Source: Fidelibacterota bacterium (GTDB lineage Bacteria; Fidelibacterota; Marinisomatia; SCGC-AAA003-L08; TS1B11). Taken from it: DNA of 63,745 nt. The stretch covers positions 1,220,361 through 1,284,105 of the forward strand of contig CP070638.1 of assembly GCA_020354025.1 (NCBI GenBank), given 5' to 3'. Numbering within the stretch: the stretch's first letter is position 1; the number at the start of each line of letters is the position of its first letter. The notes below the pieces were generated by a model. The model did not search any database. It saw only the letters and a program-made list of their open reading frames with translations, and had not been told where the DNA came from. A program made the translations under genes and the position numbers. Below, in pieces: positions 25,902 through 35,081 of this stretch.

Positions 25902-26286
25902 CGTCCTGTCGGGAATTGAGGGAAAGTTCCCACTTCCCGATTTCAGCGAGGGAGAGAACTTCCTCCGGCAGGTGCGGGGTGGCCTGCGTCGGCGGCAGCG
26001 GCGCTTGGCCTTTGCCGTCTCGGCGGCGACTACGGCCAGCGCGGTGCTCCTGTTTGTCCTGTCGTTTTCCGCTATCCAGCGGCAGGTCGATGAGGAGTTG
26101 TGGCAGGATTACCTCCTGAGCGAAGCGGGTGAGGAGCTGGTAGATACACAGGAGTTGGACGAATTTACCTGGGAACTGTACCTGGAGTCGCTCATGCAGG
26201 AGGAAGACCTGGACCTGCTCTTGGAAGAGATTCTCAACCTTGAGGGCGGCGAGGAATGGATTCAGACCATAAAATTAGAGGGATAG
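25891..26286 (+). CDS. Probable membrane-anchored anti-sigma factor
   Basis: 131 residues overlapping the sigma gene. Residues 1-35 form a short cytoplasmic part with a basic RRRQRRLA stretch, then one membrane helix at about 38-60 (VSAATTASAVLLFVLSFSAI). The outer part is strongly acidic (LLSEAGEELVDTQELDEF, EEDLDLLLEEILNLEGGEEW). No family motif is seen. Position, overlap and topology suggest control of the sigma factor; the function is inferred from these alone. Confidence 0.6.
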   Translation: MSNNVLSGIEGKFPLPDFSEGENFLRQVRGGLRRRQRRLAFAVSAATTASAVLLFVLSFSAIQRQVDEELWQDYLLSEAGEELVDTQELDEFTWELYLESLMQEEDLDLLLEEILNLEGGEEWIQTIKLEG

Positions 26287-26290
26287 ATTT

Positions 26291-26920
26291 ATGAAATCTC
26301 AAGCAGGCGCTAGGATTATAATGCCCATGTTACTGATCTTCATGGCCGGTACTGGGGAGCTTGCCGGACATCTGAGGCCGGGGAGGGGGCTATGCCCGTC
26401 AATAGGCCCTCCCATCTCAGGCATTGATCAGCGGCGGCTGCAACGTCCTGGCAAAGCCAACGCGCGTACCAAGCGGGCTCAATGGCCCCGCGGGAGACAG
26501 ACCGATCCCCAAAGGATGCGGGATCGGCTTAGTGCGGTGAAGATGTGGAAGCTCACCGAGTACTTGGACCTGTCCGAGGAACAGGCCGGCAAGTTCTTCC
26601 CCCGGACCAGGGAACATCAAGAAGAGATGGACAAACTTATCCAGCAGCAGCGGCAGCTCTACGAGGATTTCCAGCAGAAGATAGACGACAGCAAGGTTGG
26701 TGCTAGGGATGTGGACCGATATATTGCTGAAACGACCCGGTTGGGCAAGGCCCTTATCGAACTGCGGACAAAGCATCTCCAATCCCTGAAAGATATCCTT
26801 ACCGACGAGCAGCTTGCCAGATTCGCCGTATTTAACGAGCATTTCAGGAGGCAGATCGGACAAGGTCTTCGCAGGGAACTGCCGCCGGAGGGAGCTGACC
26901 AGCCCGAAGAAAATGAATAA
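26291..26920 (+). CDS. Spy-like protein, second copy of the module
   Basis: 209 residues, starting 4 bp after the previous stop. An N-terminal hydrophobic segment (IIMPMLLIFMAGTGELAG) acts as signal or anchor, followed by a basic linker, then a helical core with KLTEYLDLSEEQAGKFFPRTREH near 88-110 and SLKDILTDEQLARFAVFNEHF near 166-186. These are the two LTxxQ-type elements of the Spy/CpxP/zinc-resistance-associated group, with a coiled-coil-prone middle (MDKLIQQQRQLYEDFQQKID). Probably regulated by the sigma factor two genes upstream. Confidence 0.7.
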   Translation: MKSQAGARIIMPMLLIFMAGTGELAGHLRPGRGLCPSIGPPISGIDQRRLQRPGKANARTKRAQWPRGRQTDPQRMRDRLSAVKMWKLTEYLDLSEEQAGKFFPRTREHQEEMDKLIQQQRQLYEDFQQKIDDSKVGARDVDRYIAETTRLGKALIELRTKHLQSLKDILTDEQLARFAVFNEHFRRQIGQGLRRELPPEGADQPEENE

Positions 26921-27094
26921 CCCCGATAAGACTTCACGGATTCCTTGTTACGAGTCTTGTTAAATTGCTCCTCCTTGCTGTGAATGAACAGGTGAGAAAT
27001 AACTTTCTGAATTCCTCGGACTACCTTATCTGGTGAGTTACCAAAATCAGTAGCCGTAGTTCTGATTCGCGGTTTCCCATTATCGAACTACTGG

Positions 27095-27137
27095 TCCTCC
27101 CGTCATCCGTTGAGATATCCGGGAGGGCTTTTTTTTC
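27095..27137 (+). terminator. Rho-independent terminator
   Basis: CCTCCCG at 27096-27102 pairs with CGGGAGG at 27120-27126 and is followed by GCTTTTTTTT. It lies between the sigma/Spy-like module and the folate operon. Confidence 0.8.
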
Positions 27138-27202
27138 TAGGCTGGAGGTTCGCTAACTCCTTGCACATCTTCGTCCCTTTTGGATAAGTTTTCTCAAGTA
27201 TC

Positions 27203-27577
27203 ATGGATATTATTCGCCTGAACAACATCTCGCTTTTTGCCCGCCACGGTGTTGCACCGCAGGAGCGGGAGCTGGGGCAGCGGTTTTTAGTTGACATTGA
27301 ACTAGCCACTGACCTCACGGCCGCCGCGCAGCAGGATGATCTCACCCGGTCCATCGATTATCAAGCTGTCTACCACGCGGCAGCTGGGGCCTTTACCGCC
27401 TCCCCCTGCCAACTCCTGGAGCACGCCGCCTGGCAGGTGATGAAGGCACTATTCCAACGATTTCCAGCTGAGGAGATAACGGTCCGTATCCGTAAACCCT
27501 CCATCCCGATAGATGGGGTGATGGATGCTGCTGAGGTGGAGCTGTCGCGCCACCGGGAGGAAGTGCTCGATGGCTGA
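27203..27577 (+). CDS. folB: Dihydroneopterin aldolase
   Basis: 124 residues, normal length. Converts 7,8-dihydroneopterin to 6-hydroxymethyl-dihydropterin in folate synthesis. Visible motifs: DIIRLNNISLFARHGV at the start, ERELGQRFLVDIEL, and the catalytic-lysine region RIRKPSIPIDGVMDAAEVEL near the end. The last 8 bp overlap folK, which carries out the next step. No strong ribosome binding site is seen before the ATG. Confidence 0.9.
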   Translation: MDIIRLNNISLFARHGVAPQERELGQRFLVDIELATDLTAAAQQDDLTRSIDYQAVYHAAAGAFTASPCQLLEHAAWQVMKALFQRFPAEEITVRIRKPSIPIDGVMDAAEVELSRHREEVLDG

Positions 27578-28085
27578 GCAGGCAGTGTTGGGAATAGGCT
27601 CCAACCTAGGTGATCGGGAGGACTATCTCCGGAGGGCGGTGGAACTACTATGTCAGAAGGAGTCAATCAACCTGGTAGCAGCCAGTAGTATCTATGAAAC
27701 CCCGCCATTGGATATCCCGTCTTCCCAGGGGGATTTCATCAACCAGGTGGTAGTTATCTCGACCTCGCTGTCGCCAACCGGGCTGCTGTCGATATGCCAG
27801 GAGATTGAGGTAATACTAGGCCGCCCCGGGGATCATACGGCTGGCGCCTCGCGTACAATTGATATCGATCTCATCTCCTACGGTTCCCTGATACACAACA
27901 GCGGACAGCTCGTCCTACCACATCCCAAATATGCCCGGCGCAAGTTCGTGCTGGTACCCTTGGCGGAAGTGCTGCCTGACTTCCGGGATCCACTCACAGG
28001 ACGTTCGATCCGGCAGTTGCTGGAGAATTGTCCGGATATATCCGTACTCCATCGCTGGGACAGACTACAGGAGGCGCCGTGTTAG
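27570..28085 (+). CDS. folK: 2-amino-4-hydroxy-6-hydroxymethyldihydropteridine diphosphokinase
   Basis: 171 residues from the ATG at 27570, chosen because the protein then begins AEQAVLGIGSNLGDREDYL as in family members. Transfers pyrophosphate from ATP to the product of FolB. Other motifs: SSIYETPPLD, FINQVVVISTSL and the signature GASRTIDIDLISYG, followed by LPHPKYARRKFVLVPLAEV. It is translationally coupled to folB. Confidence 0.92.
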   Translation: MAEQAVLGIGSNLGDREDYLRRAVELLCQKESINLVAASSIYETPPLDIPSSQGDFINQVVVISTSLSPTGLLSICQEIEVILGRPGDHTAGASRTIDIDLISYGSLIHNSGQLVLPHPKYARRKFVLVPLAEVLPDFRDPLTGRSIRQLLENCPDISVLHRWDRLQEAPC

Positions 28086-28723
28086 GCAAAGCATACATGA
28101 TCGCTGTTGAGGGTCCCATCGGTGTGGGCAAGACTAGTCTGGCAGGTCTGGTTGCCCAGCGTCTGGACGCACGCTTGGTACTGGAAGAGTTCGAGGAAAA
28201 TCCGTTTCTTACCGATTTCTACCGGGACCCGGAACGGTTCGCTTTTCAGACCCAGCTCTGGTTCCTTCTGTCACGGTACCGGCAGCAGCAGGAACTTCAG
28301 CAACTGGACCTCTTCTCGCCCCTACTGGTAACCGATTATATGTTCATGAAGGACCGACTATTTGCTTCCCTTACGCTAAATGACAAGGAAATGAGCCTGT
28401 ACGACCGCATCGCCAGCCTGCTGGAACGGGACATCGCAAGCCCGGACCTGGTGATCTACCTTCAGTCCGATACCGACCGCCTCATGGCCAATGTCAGGAA
28501 GCGGAACAGGTCCTACGAGGTGAACCTGGACTGGAAGTATCTCGACGCCTTGAACCAGCTCTATAACGAATATTTCTTCCGATATGACCGTGGTTCGCTG
28601 TTGATTATCAACTCCAATGACCTCGATTTTGTCAACCGGACGGATGATTTCGAGGAAATCATCACTCTCATTAGAGAGCCGGCAACCGGTACCCGGTTCT
28701 ATAATCCGGCCCGTAGTATATAG
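28079..28723 (+). CDS. Deoxynucleoside kinase
   Basis: 214 residues from a GTG at 28079, which follows AGGAGG by 4 bases; an ATG at 28097 would be badly placed. P-loop EGPIGVGKTS lies at residues 11-20, then LVLEEFEENPFLTDFY, the ERS-equivalent region in VTDYMFMKDRLFA and the lid RKRNRSYEVNLDWKYLD. It phosphorylates deoxynucleosides for salvage (dAK/dGK-like); the exact base is not predicted. Here it is coupled to folB-folK with a 7-bp overlap with folK. Confidence 0.88.
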   Translation: MLGKAYMIAVEGPIGVGKTSLAGLVAQRLDARLVLEEFEENPFLTDFYRDPERFAFQTQLWFLLSRYRQQQELQQLDLFSPLLVTDYMFMKDRLFASLTLNDKEMSLYDRIASLLERDIASPDLVIYLQSDTDRLMANVRKRNRSYEVNLDWKYLDALNQLYNEYFFRYDRGSLLIINSNDLDFVNRTDDFEEIITLIREPATGTRFYNPARSI

Positions 28724-28729
28724 ACTGCT

Positions 28730-28915
28730 ATGCGTTCTATTCTGATTATACTTTTAGCGGGGCTCCTAGTGTGGTTGATCCTTCGCTTGAGCCGCACGAT
28801 GAAGGACTTCATGCCCGGCGAGCCCCGGAAAAAGCCTTCACCGCTGGGTAACAAGAAGATCATAGATGCTGAATTTGAAGACGTAGCTGAAGAAGACGTA
28901 ACGAAGGAGAGCTAG
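28730..28915 (+). CDS. Small single-helix membrane protein
   Basis: 61 residues starting 6 bp after the kinase stop. One N-terminal helix (ILIILLAGLLVWLILRL) and a short cytoplasmic tail with KKIIDAEFEDV, a motif seen in small proteins of this type. Function unknown; cotranscribed with the folate/kinase genes. Confidence 0.65.
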   Translation: MRSILIILLAGLLVWLILRLSRTMKDFMPGEPRKKPSPLGNKKIIDAEFEDVAEEDVTKES

Positions 28916-29076
28916 GTGCTGGCAGTTCATATTCGTCGGTACGGCGGCCCAGCGGCACGGTCTACCCGGTGCGTCCCGGCCCCTGTTCCCGGTTACCTGG
29001 GAGGAAGCTGGCATCACCGGAAAGTGGTGATAACTTTTCCAAATAATGGTAATTGAACTATTTCAGGAAATATAAA

Positions 29077-29673
29077 ATGAGCACCATACGACGTTACAGC
29101 TTGCTGTTCTGGATTCTGATGCCATTGATGGTTGGTGCTCAGGACAGCGATGAAAAAGTACACGACGCCGGGATTGGATTTTCTTTCTCCAGCGGCCAAT
29201 CCCTCTTCTTTATCCGGTCTACTAATCCGTTCCGCACCAACCATACCTACCTGACGGCGGGTTTCCACATCGAGGAGGAAGGTATAGGTGTGACCTACTA
29301 TAATTATACCTGGGGGACCTATGAACGCAGAGCGAAACAACGCTATTACCTGGAGATGGGGTGGGGCTGGCGACATCTGTGGTTTCGGGAAAGCATGGCC
29401 GGCGGATTTCTCCCCCACAGTGTTATCGAGGCCGGCGCTTCCGGGTATATCGCCCGGCTCGGCCGGCTGCGTTATTATTTCCAGGAAGCAACGCTACACT
29501 GGGAGCCATACCTGCAGGCTGGATTAGGGGCGTCCATCCATACCGGCACGGCCATCTACCGAATAGAGATGGGTTATCTTTCAACTTTTTCTTTTTTCTC
29601 GGGAAGTCTGTTCCCGGGATATGGCGGGGTCTATCTGAAGGTTGTTATCTCAAGCGGGCAAAAACCACGATAG
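29077..29673 (+). CDS. Putative outer-membrane beta-barrel protein
   Basis: 198 residues from the ATG at 29077, which has AGGAAAT upstream; a TTG at 29053 is less likely. Signal peptide YSLLFWILMPLMVGAQ. The rest is made of alternating beta strands rich in Gly, Tyr and Phe (GIGFSFSSGQSLFFI, GIGVTYYNYTWGTYE, YYLEMGWGWRHLWF) and ends GYGGVYLKVVISSGQ. Such composition suggests an 8-stranded barrel, but no family is recognised. Confidence 0.55.
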   Translation: MSTIRRYSLLFWILMPLMVGAQDSDEKVHDAGIGFSFSSGQSLFFIRSTNPFRTNHTYLTAGFHIEEEGIGVTYYNYTWGTYERRAKQRYYLEMGWGWRHLWFRESMAGGFLPHSVIEAGASGYIARLGRLRYYFQEATLHWEPYLQAGLGASIHTGTAIYRIEMGYLSTFSFFSGSLFPGYGGVYLKVVISSGQKPR

Positions 29674-29907
29674 GTACTGACCCGGCGAGGCTTTTAGCGC
29701 TAACTTCAAGTAGTTCGGAGCGTCATCATCCGATAGGCCGTGAGCTGGAAATTTCGCCGGTGAGAAAAAGTTCGGTTACCCATATCCCGCCCGATGCGGG
29801 CTAATTTCGAGGGGATACTATTTTCGTGTATCGCTTTAAATCAATACGTTCCAAGGTGTTGCGTCAGCGAGCCCTTGCGGATGTGATAATGCAAGGGTGG
29901 CCTTTCC

Positions 29908-32900
29908 GTGTATATCTCTAGCCTGGTTATCCACGGATTCAAATCCTTTGGCCAGCGGACGAGCATGACCTTTGGTGAGGGGATAACCGGGGTAGTCGGT
30001 CCCAACGGCTGCGGTAAGACCAATATTGTCGACGCCCTCCGCTGGGTTCTCGGAGAGCAGAAGCAGAGTATTCTTCGCAGCTCCCGCATGGATGAGGTCA
30101 TTTTCCATGGCAGCCGGAGCCGCAAACCATCCGGTCTCAGCGAAGTTACACTCACACTCCATAACAATAAGGCTACTCTTCCGCTGGAGTACACCGATAT
30201 TGAGGTCAGCCGCCGCCTCTACCGCGATGGTGAGAGTGAGTTTCTGATTAATCGTAGCCCCTGCCGGTTGAAGGACATTATGGATCTGTTCACGGACACC
30301 GGGATGGGAAGCGATGCCTATTCGGTTATCGAGTTGAATATGATCGAGGCCATCCTATCGGATGTGGAGGATGACCGACGCCGGATGTTCGAAGAAGCGG
30401 CAGGGATCAATAAGTACAAGAAGCAGCGTCGGTCGGCTCAACGGAAGCTGGAGGCTACCAGCCAGGACCTGGAACGGGTCAATGACATTATCAGCGAGGT
30501 GGAGAGCCAGGTTAAAGCCCTGAAGCTGCAGCTGAAGCGGTTTGAGCGGCATAAGCGGATTGCCGCTGACCTTAAGCACAGGGAGCTGACCCTGGCCCGG
30601 CAGCAGCTCCAGGTCCTGTCCCGACTGACAGCGCCCCTACGGGAGGCTCTTGATACCGGTCGTGATAGTCATCAGGCCGAGGCAGCTCTCATTGCCCGGA
30701 ACGAGGCTGAACTGGGACAGCTCCGGGATACCTTTGGCCACCAGGAGCAGGAGGTAGAAGCGGCGCGTCAGTCCCTGGCAGTAGCCGTCGACCAGCTCAG
30801 CGAATTGAAAGAAAAGCAGCTGGTTTGGGGTGAGCAACTCCGCTCGAACCGCCAGAATCTGGTACGATTTGAGCAGGAAAGGGAAACGGAGCTACAGCGT
30901 ACCGGCAGCGGTGAGATGGAGATAGCCAAACTTGAAAAAGAGCTGGAAATCCTGGCACCGACGCTGGATAAAATGCAGGCGGCCTTTGAGACCCAGCGAT
31001 CTGAGGAGGAGGCGGTCATGGCTGATTTCCAAAGGGGGGAACAGCAGCTTCAATCCGCCCGGGAAAGGAAGTTCAATCACCGACACCTGATTCATGAGGA
31101 AGAAGACAGGCGGCAGCGTATCGCTGATTTAGCCCAGGCTAAGCGGCTGGAACTGGAACGCCTGGAACAGTTGATAGCTGAAAGCAGCCGGGGCATCAAG
31201 TCACTGGAAGAGCAGCGGAATAATCTCAGCCGAAACCGAAATGAACTGGAGGCTCGAGTTGCCAAGCTGACAACGGAACAGGAGCAGAATGCAGCCCGAC
31301 TTCAGGAACTGGGCGGGATAGAGTCTAGTCTCAAGGAAGAACAACAGCAACAGGCCACCCACCTCAGAGTGCTGCAATCACGACTGGAGATCTTCACCGA
31401 GCTGGTAGAGAGTCACGAAGGATTTCCCGGTGGTACTCGTGATGTACTCACCGATCTGGGCCGCTTTCCCGGTCTGCTTGGGACGGTGGCTGACTTGGTG
31501 GAGATGGAACCGCACCACGCCTTGGCGGTGGAGACGGCCTTGGGACCATTCGCCACCTGCCTGGTGTCGGAAACTTTCGAGCAGGCCCGGCAGCTACTGG
31601 ACTATGCCGTTGAGCACGGTCTGGGGCGACTGTCGGTTATTCCCCTCGAGCGAGTAGCGGCGGCGGATGATGTGGTAGCTGGTATGGAGACGGCTCCCGG
31701 TATCCCGCTTATTGAGCTTGTCAAGGTACCGGACGAACTCAGCGAGCTTTATCGCCGGCTCCTGACTGGTTTCTACTGGACTGATGAGGAGATAGTATCC
31801 GCCGGGGACTTGCCTCACAATGTGGCGGTTGTGACACCCGCCGGCCATCTGGTTGGAGTGGTGCCGTTCCTTACTCACCTCGGCTCCCGGAAACCGGATC
31901 GGGATGATGCATCCAGCCCTCAGAGCGACGCGGTCATTGTAGGTCGGGCTGGTGAGCTGCATCGCCTGCGGGAGGCCATCGCCAGGGCAAAGGAAAAAAC
32001 GGGGGAACTGAACACGAGCCTGGAAGAGGTCATGGATCAGCGGGCCCAAATCACCAGACGACAGGATGATCTTAAGGAAGAAGCGGATGCCGTCCTTGAT
32101 GAGGTAAACCAGCGGAACCGTGAAGTGTCGCAGTTGGAATATGAGCTGCAGCGCACGACCGATGACCTGACGGAATTGAAAGCCCAGGTCCCCGAATTAA
32201 ATGCGACTATCCAGGGCCTGGAGGAAAGCCGGACTGCGCATGACAGGGATCTGGATCAACTGAAAGGGCAGGAATCCCAGCTAGAGGAAGCCATCCGGCA
32301 GGCAGAAGCAGTCTATCAGGAAGCGCGCGCTAGGCGGGATACCTGGCAGGCGGATCTGCAGGAGCTGCGGATAAAGCTCCTGACCGTCGAAGGCCAGCGG
32401 GAAAACATGGCCGGACAGAAGCTGTCCCGGGAGGATGCCCTGGTGGCCTCAAACCAGCGCGTCTCCCAACTGGATGCGGACCGCGAGCAGTCCCGCCAGT
32501 TGATTGAAGAATTGACCGGGAGGCTGGCGGAGGCGGAGGAAAGCAGCCAGAGCCTGGAGAAAAATGTCAGCGAGCAACGCGCCGCTAGCGATAAGAAAGA
32601 AATCGCCGCTAAAGAGACTCGTGAGCAGATATCCAACCTGGAAGAACGCATCCGCCAGCGGCAGCACGGACAGGAGGCCGCCCTATCTCAGCGTCAGGAG
32701 CTTGAACTTAAACTCTCAGATTTCAAGAAGGAGGAGGAACTGATCCGCTCGCGCATTCAGGAGGTCTACCAGGAAGAGATCACTGATGTGAAAAGCGCGG
32801 GAGAGCAGGAGGATGAAGAGACCCTGCGTGCCGGGATCGAGAAACTGCGGGCATCCCTGGAGCGTATCGGCCCCATCAACATGGCCGTGGCTGAAGAATA

Positions 32901-33471
32901 CGCCGAGGAATCAAAACGCCTGGAATTCCTGATGGAGCAGCGGGATGACCTGTTGCAGGCCGAAGAGAGTCTGAAGGAAACCATCCGGAAGATTGACCAC
33001 CACGCCCGTAACCAGTTCCGCGAGACCTATGACAAGATTCGCCACCACTTCAATCAGACTTTTCGGCTGTTTTTCGAGGGAGGAGAAGGCGATTTAAGGC
33101 TGGTAGGAGACCCCGACCCCTTGGAAGCGGGTATCGAGATCATCGCTCAGCCGCCCGGTAAAAAGACCCGTTCCCTGCGCTCCTTATCCGGCGGAGAGAA
33201 AGCCCTCACCGCCATAGCCCTGCTCTTCGCCGTTTATATGGTAAAGCCCAGCCCATTCTGTATCCTTGATGAAGTGGATGCTCCGCTGGATGATGTCAAC
33301 ATCGGAAAGTTCACCAGGGTTATCAAACAGTTCGCTAACGACACCCAGTTTATCATCGTGACGCATAATAAGCTGACGATGCAGAGTGCTGACTACCTTT
33401 ACGGCGTGACTATGGCGGAAGAGGGACTGTCTAACCTGGTTTCTGTAGATCTTGGTGAGTATGCCTCATAG
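29908..33471 (+). CDS. smc: Chromosome segregation ATPase SMC
   Basis: 1187 residues, GTG start. The N-terminal ATPase half has Walker A GPNGCGKTN at 31-39 and the Q-loop region; two long coiled coils (about 170-490 and 670-1030) flank a hinge (GLLGTVADLVEMEPHHALAV, GRLSVIPLERV). The C-terminal half has the signature SLSGGEKALTAIALLFAVY and Walker B FCILDEVDAPLDD. It compacts and aligns sister chromosomes, usually with ScpA and ScpB, which are not in this window. Its last 11 bp overlap the GWxTD gene if that gene starts at 33461. Confidence 0.95.
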   Translation: MYISSLVIHGFKSFGQRTSMTFGEGITGVVGPNGCGKTNIVDALRWVLGEQKQSILRSSRMDEVIFHGSRSRKPSGLSEVTLTLHNNKATLPLEYTDIEVSRRLYRDGESEFLINRSPCRLKDIMDLFTDTGMGSDAYSVIELNMIEAILSDVEDDRRRMFEEAAGINKYKKQRRSAQRKLEATSQDLERVNDIISEVESQVKALKLQLKRFERHKRIAADLKHRELTLARQQLQVLSRLTAPLREALDTGRDSHQAEAALIARNEAELGQLRDTFGHQEQEVEAARQSLAVAVDQLSELKEKQLVWGEQLRSNRQNLVRFEQERETELQRTGSGEMEIAKLEKELEILAPTLDKMQAAFETQRSEEEAVMADFQRGEQQLQSARERKFNHRHLIHEEEDRRQRIADLAQAKRLELERLEQLIAESSRGIKSLEEQRNNLSRNRNELEARVAKLTTEQEQNAARLQELGGIESSLKEEQQQQATHLRVLQSRLEIFTELVESHEGFPGGTRDVLTDLGRFPGLLGTVADLVEMEPHHALAVETALGPFATCLVSETFEQARQLLDYAVEHGLGRLSVIPLERVAAADDVVAGMETAPGIPLIELVKVPDELSELYRRLLTGFYWTDEEIVSAGDLPHNVAVVTPAGHLVGVVPFLTHLGSRKPDRDDASSPQSDAVIVGRAGELHRLREAIARAKEKTGELNTSLEEVMDQRAQITRRQDDLKEEADAVLDEVNQRNREVSQLEYELQRTTDDLTELKAQVPELNATIQGLEESRTAHDRDLDQLKGQESQLEEAIRQAEAVYQEARARRDTWQADLQELRIKLLTVEGQRENMAGQKLSREDALVASNQRVSQLDADREQSRQLIEELTGRLAEAEESSQSLEKNVSEQRAASDKKEIAAKETREQISNLEERIRQRQHGQEAALSQRQELELKLSDFKKEEELIRSRIQEVYQEEITDVKSAGEQEDEETLRAGIEKLRASLERIGPINMAVAEEYAEESKRLEFLMEQRDDLLQAEESLKETIRKIDHHARNQFRETYDKIRHHFNQTFRLFFEGGEGDLRLVGDPDPLEAGIEIIAQPPGKKTRSLRSLSGGEKALTAIALLFAVYMVKPSPFCILDEVDAPLDDVNIGKFTRVIKQFANDTQFIIVTHNKLTMQSADYLYGVTMAEEGLSNLVSVDLGEYAS

Positions 33472-35071
33472 AAGTATTCTGACTTCTCTAATTACCGGAT
33501 TTGTCCTGACGGTAGCCGGCCTCCAGGCTCGGGAACTCCCCGTCAAGCTGGACTTGGGTCTGTTCCGGACTGAGAGTAATCGCACCCGGCTGGAGGTATA
33601 TCTGGGCCTGGACCGGCGGGGCATAACGTACAAGCGTGAAGGTAATCGGTACGCGGCTCACCTGGCCGGGGTAGTTCTGATAAAGCAGCGCGGGCAGATT
33701 ATCCAATTTCAGGAAATGGTGATTGATGACGTGGTGGATCACCTCGATAACGGAGCGCAGGGCATTATCCCTAAGCAAGTCACGTTCAGCCTGAACCCTG
33801 GATCGTATGAGCTCCAGGTGACAGTGGGAGACCGGCATGGGAACCAATCTGACAGCACCCTGCAGGTCGAGGTGCCCGGATATAGGGACAGTGGACTGGA
33901 AATTAGCACTATCCAGCTTTCCAACCTGATTAGGCGATCAGACGGGCTGAAGGAGTTTTTCAAGCGGGGATTGACGGTCTGGCCCAATGCCGGATGTATT
34001 TATAGTAGTGACAGGCCTTTGCTCTGGCACTATACAGAGGTCTATGGTCTGACGCCGCTCGATACGGTAACCATACGCACAGGGATTTGGCGGGACAACA
34101 CGGAAGTAATCTCCCTAGGCCCCAGGCGGACGCTGTCGCCTTCGCTGGTCTTCTCAGATTGGGGAGCGGTTGACCTCTCGTCACTGGCCGCCGGTGACTA
34201 CCGCTTCTCTCTCGCCATTGCTGTGGATGGGGACTCGATCTCGGTGATGAAACCGTTCCGGGTAGTGCGGGAGGTGCCGGTACCCGGCGACAGCGGCGAC
34301 ATATTAGTGGGGCTCTCCCCAGCTGAATTGACTGACTTCGCCAGAGGCCTGAGAATGCTGCCGACCGGGCTGAACCTCCAGCGCTTCCGCTCCATAGACA
34401 GCACGGGCCGACTGCAGATTGTACGGGACGCTGCCAGGGAAATAGCGCATGGACTGGTCCAGGACTCCAGCCTCCAAACCGGCGAGCTGTTACGTCGCTG
34501 GGGACTGGTGAAGGCCTATGACCGGGACTGGCGCAGTCGCCGCCAGCTTACGGAGCAGGGACGCACAATGTTCCTTTACGGTACACCCGCCGCTGTCGAA
34601 ACCTATCCGGCTACCAGCACCCTGCGGGAGCATCAAATCTGGACCTACATCTACGCCGATAGCATTGGTCCGTCTGGTCAGGCCAGCCGAACAGATCAAT
34701 TTGTTTTCGTGGATCGTGAGGGCTACGGTGAGTTTGCCCTGGTTCATGCAACCGCTCCCGGTGCGGTGCAGAATGATAACTGGCGCCGTGAACTCTCATG
34801 GGTGCCGGTTCGGGTAGATGAGCAGGTCACTCCTGCTGCGGAGGAGGTTATTGAAGAAGTAGCGCCAGCTGTTGTCCTCGATACTGTTCTGGCCGAGCCT
34901 GCCCTGCTGGACACCCTGACCACCCCGGGACCGCAGGCGCTACCGGACACTTTAACAATGGACACTTTGGCTGTGATGCCGGTTCCTTCTGACACTACGG
35001 CCGCTGATACCACTGCTGTCGATTCCCTCCTGATCGAACCGGCGACAGGCGATACAACCACAACACCTTGA
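33461..35071 (+). CDS. GWxTD-domain exported protein
   Basis: 536 residues from the ATG at 33461 (GTG and TTG just upstream are alternatives). Signal peptide LTSLITGFVLTVAGLQA. Beta-rich first part to about 300, then the GWxTD-type region at roughly 325-465 (the family motif itself is altered): KAYDRDWRSRRQLTEQGRTMFLYGTP and EHQIWTYIYAD. The tail is a low-complexity stretch of Asp, Thr and Pro. GWxTD proteins are common in Bacteroidetes-like lineages and have no proven function. The overlap with smc and 10 bp to the ROK gene put it in the smc-secG operon. Confidence 0.8.
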   Translation: MPHRSILTSLITGFVLTVAGLQARELPVKLDLGLFRTESNRTRLEVYLGLDRRGITYKREGNRYAAHLAGVVLIKQRGQIIQFQEMVIDDVVDHLDNGAQGIIPKQVTFSLNPGSYELQVTVGDRHGNQSDSTLQVEVPGYRDSGLEISTIQLSNLIRRSDGLKEFFKRGLTVWPNAGCIYSSDRPLLWHYTEVYGLTPLDTVTIRTGIWRDNTEVISLGPRRTLSPSLVFSDWGAVDLSSLAAGDYRFSLAIAVDGDSISVMKPFRVVREVPVPGDSGDILVGLSPAELTDFARGLRMLPTGLNLQRFRSIDSTGRLQIVRDAAREIAHGLVQDSSLQTGELLRRWGLVKAYDRDWRSRRQLTEQGRTMFLYGTPAAVETYPATSTLREHQIWTYIYADSIGPSGQASRTDQFVFVDREGYGEFALVHATAPGAVQNDNWRRELSWVPVRVDEQVTPAAEEVIEEVAPAVVLDTVLAEPALLDTLTTPGPQALPDTLTMDTLAVMPVPSDTTAADTTAVDSLLIEPATGDTTTTP

Positions 35072-35081
35072 AAGGTAGGAT

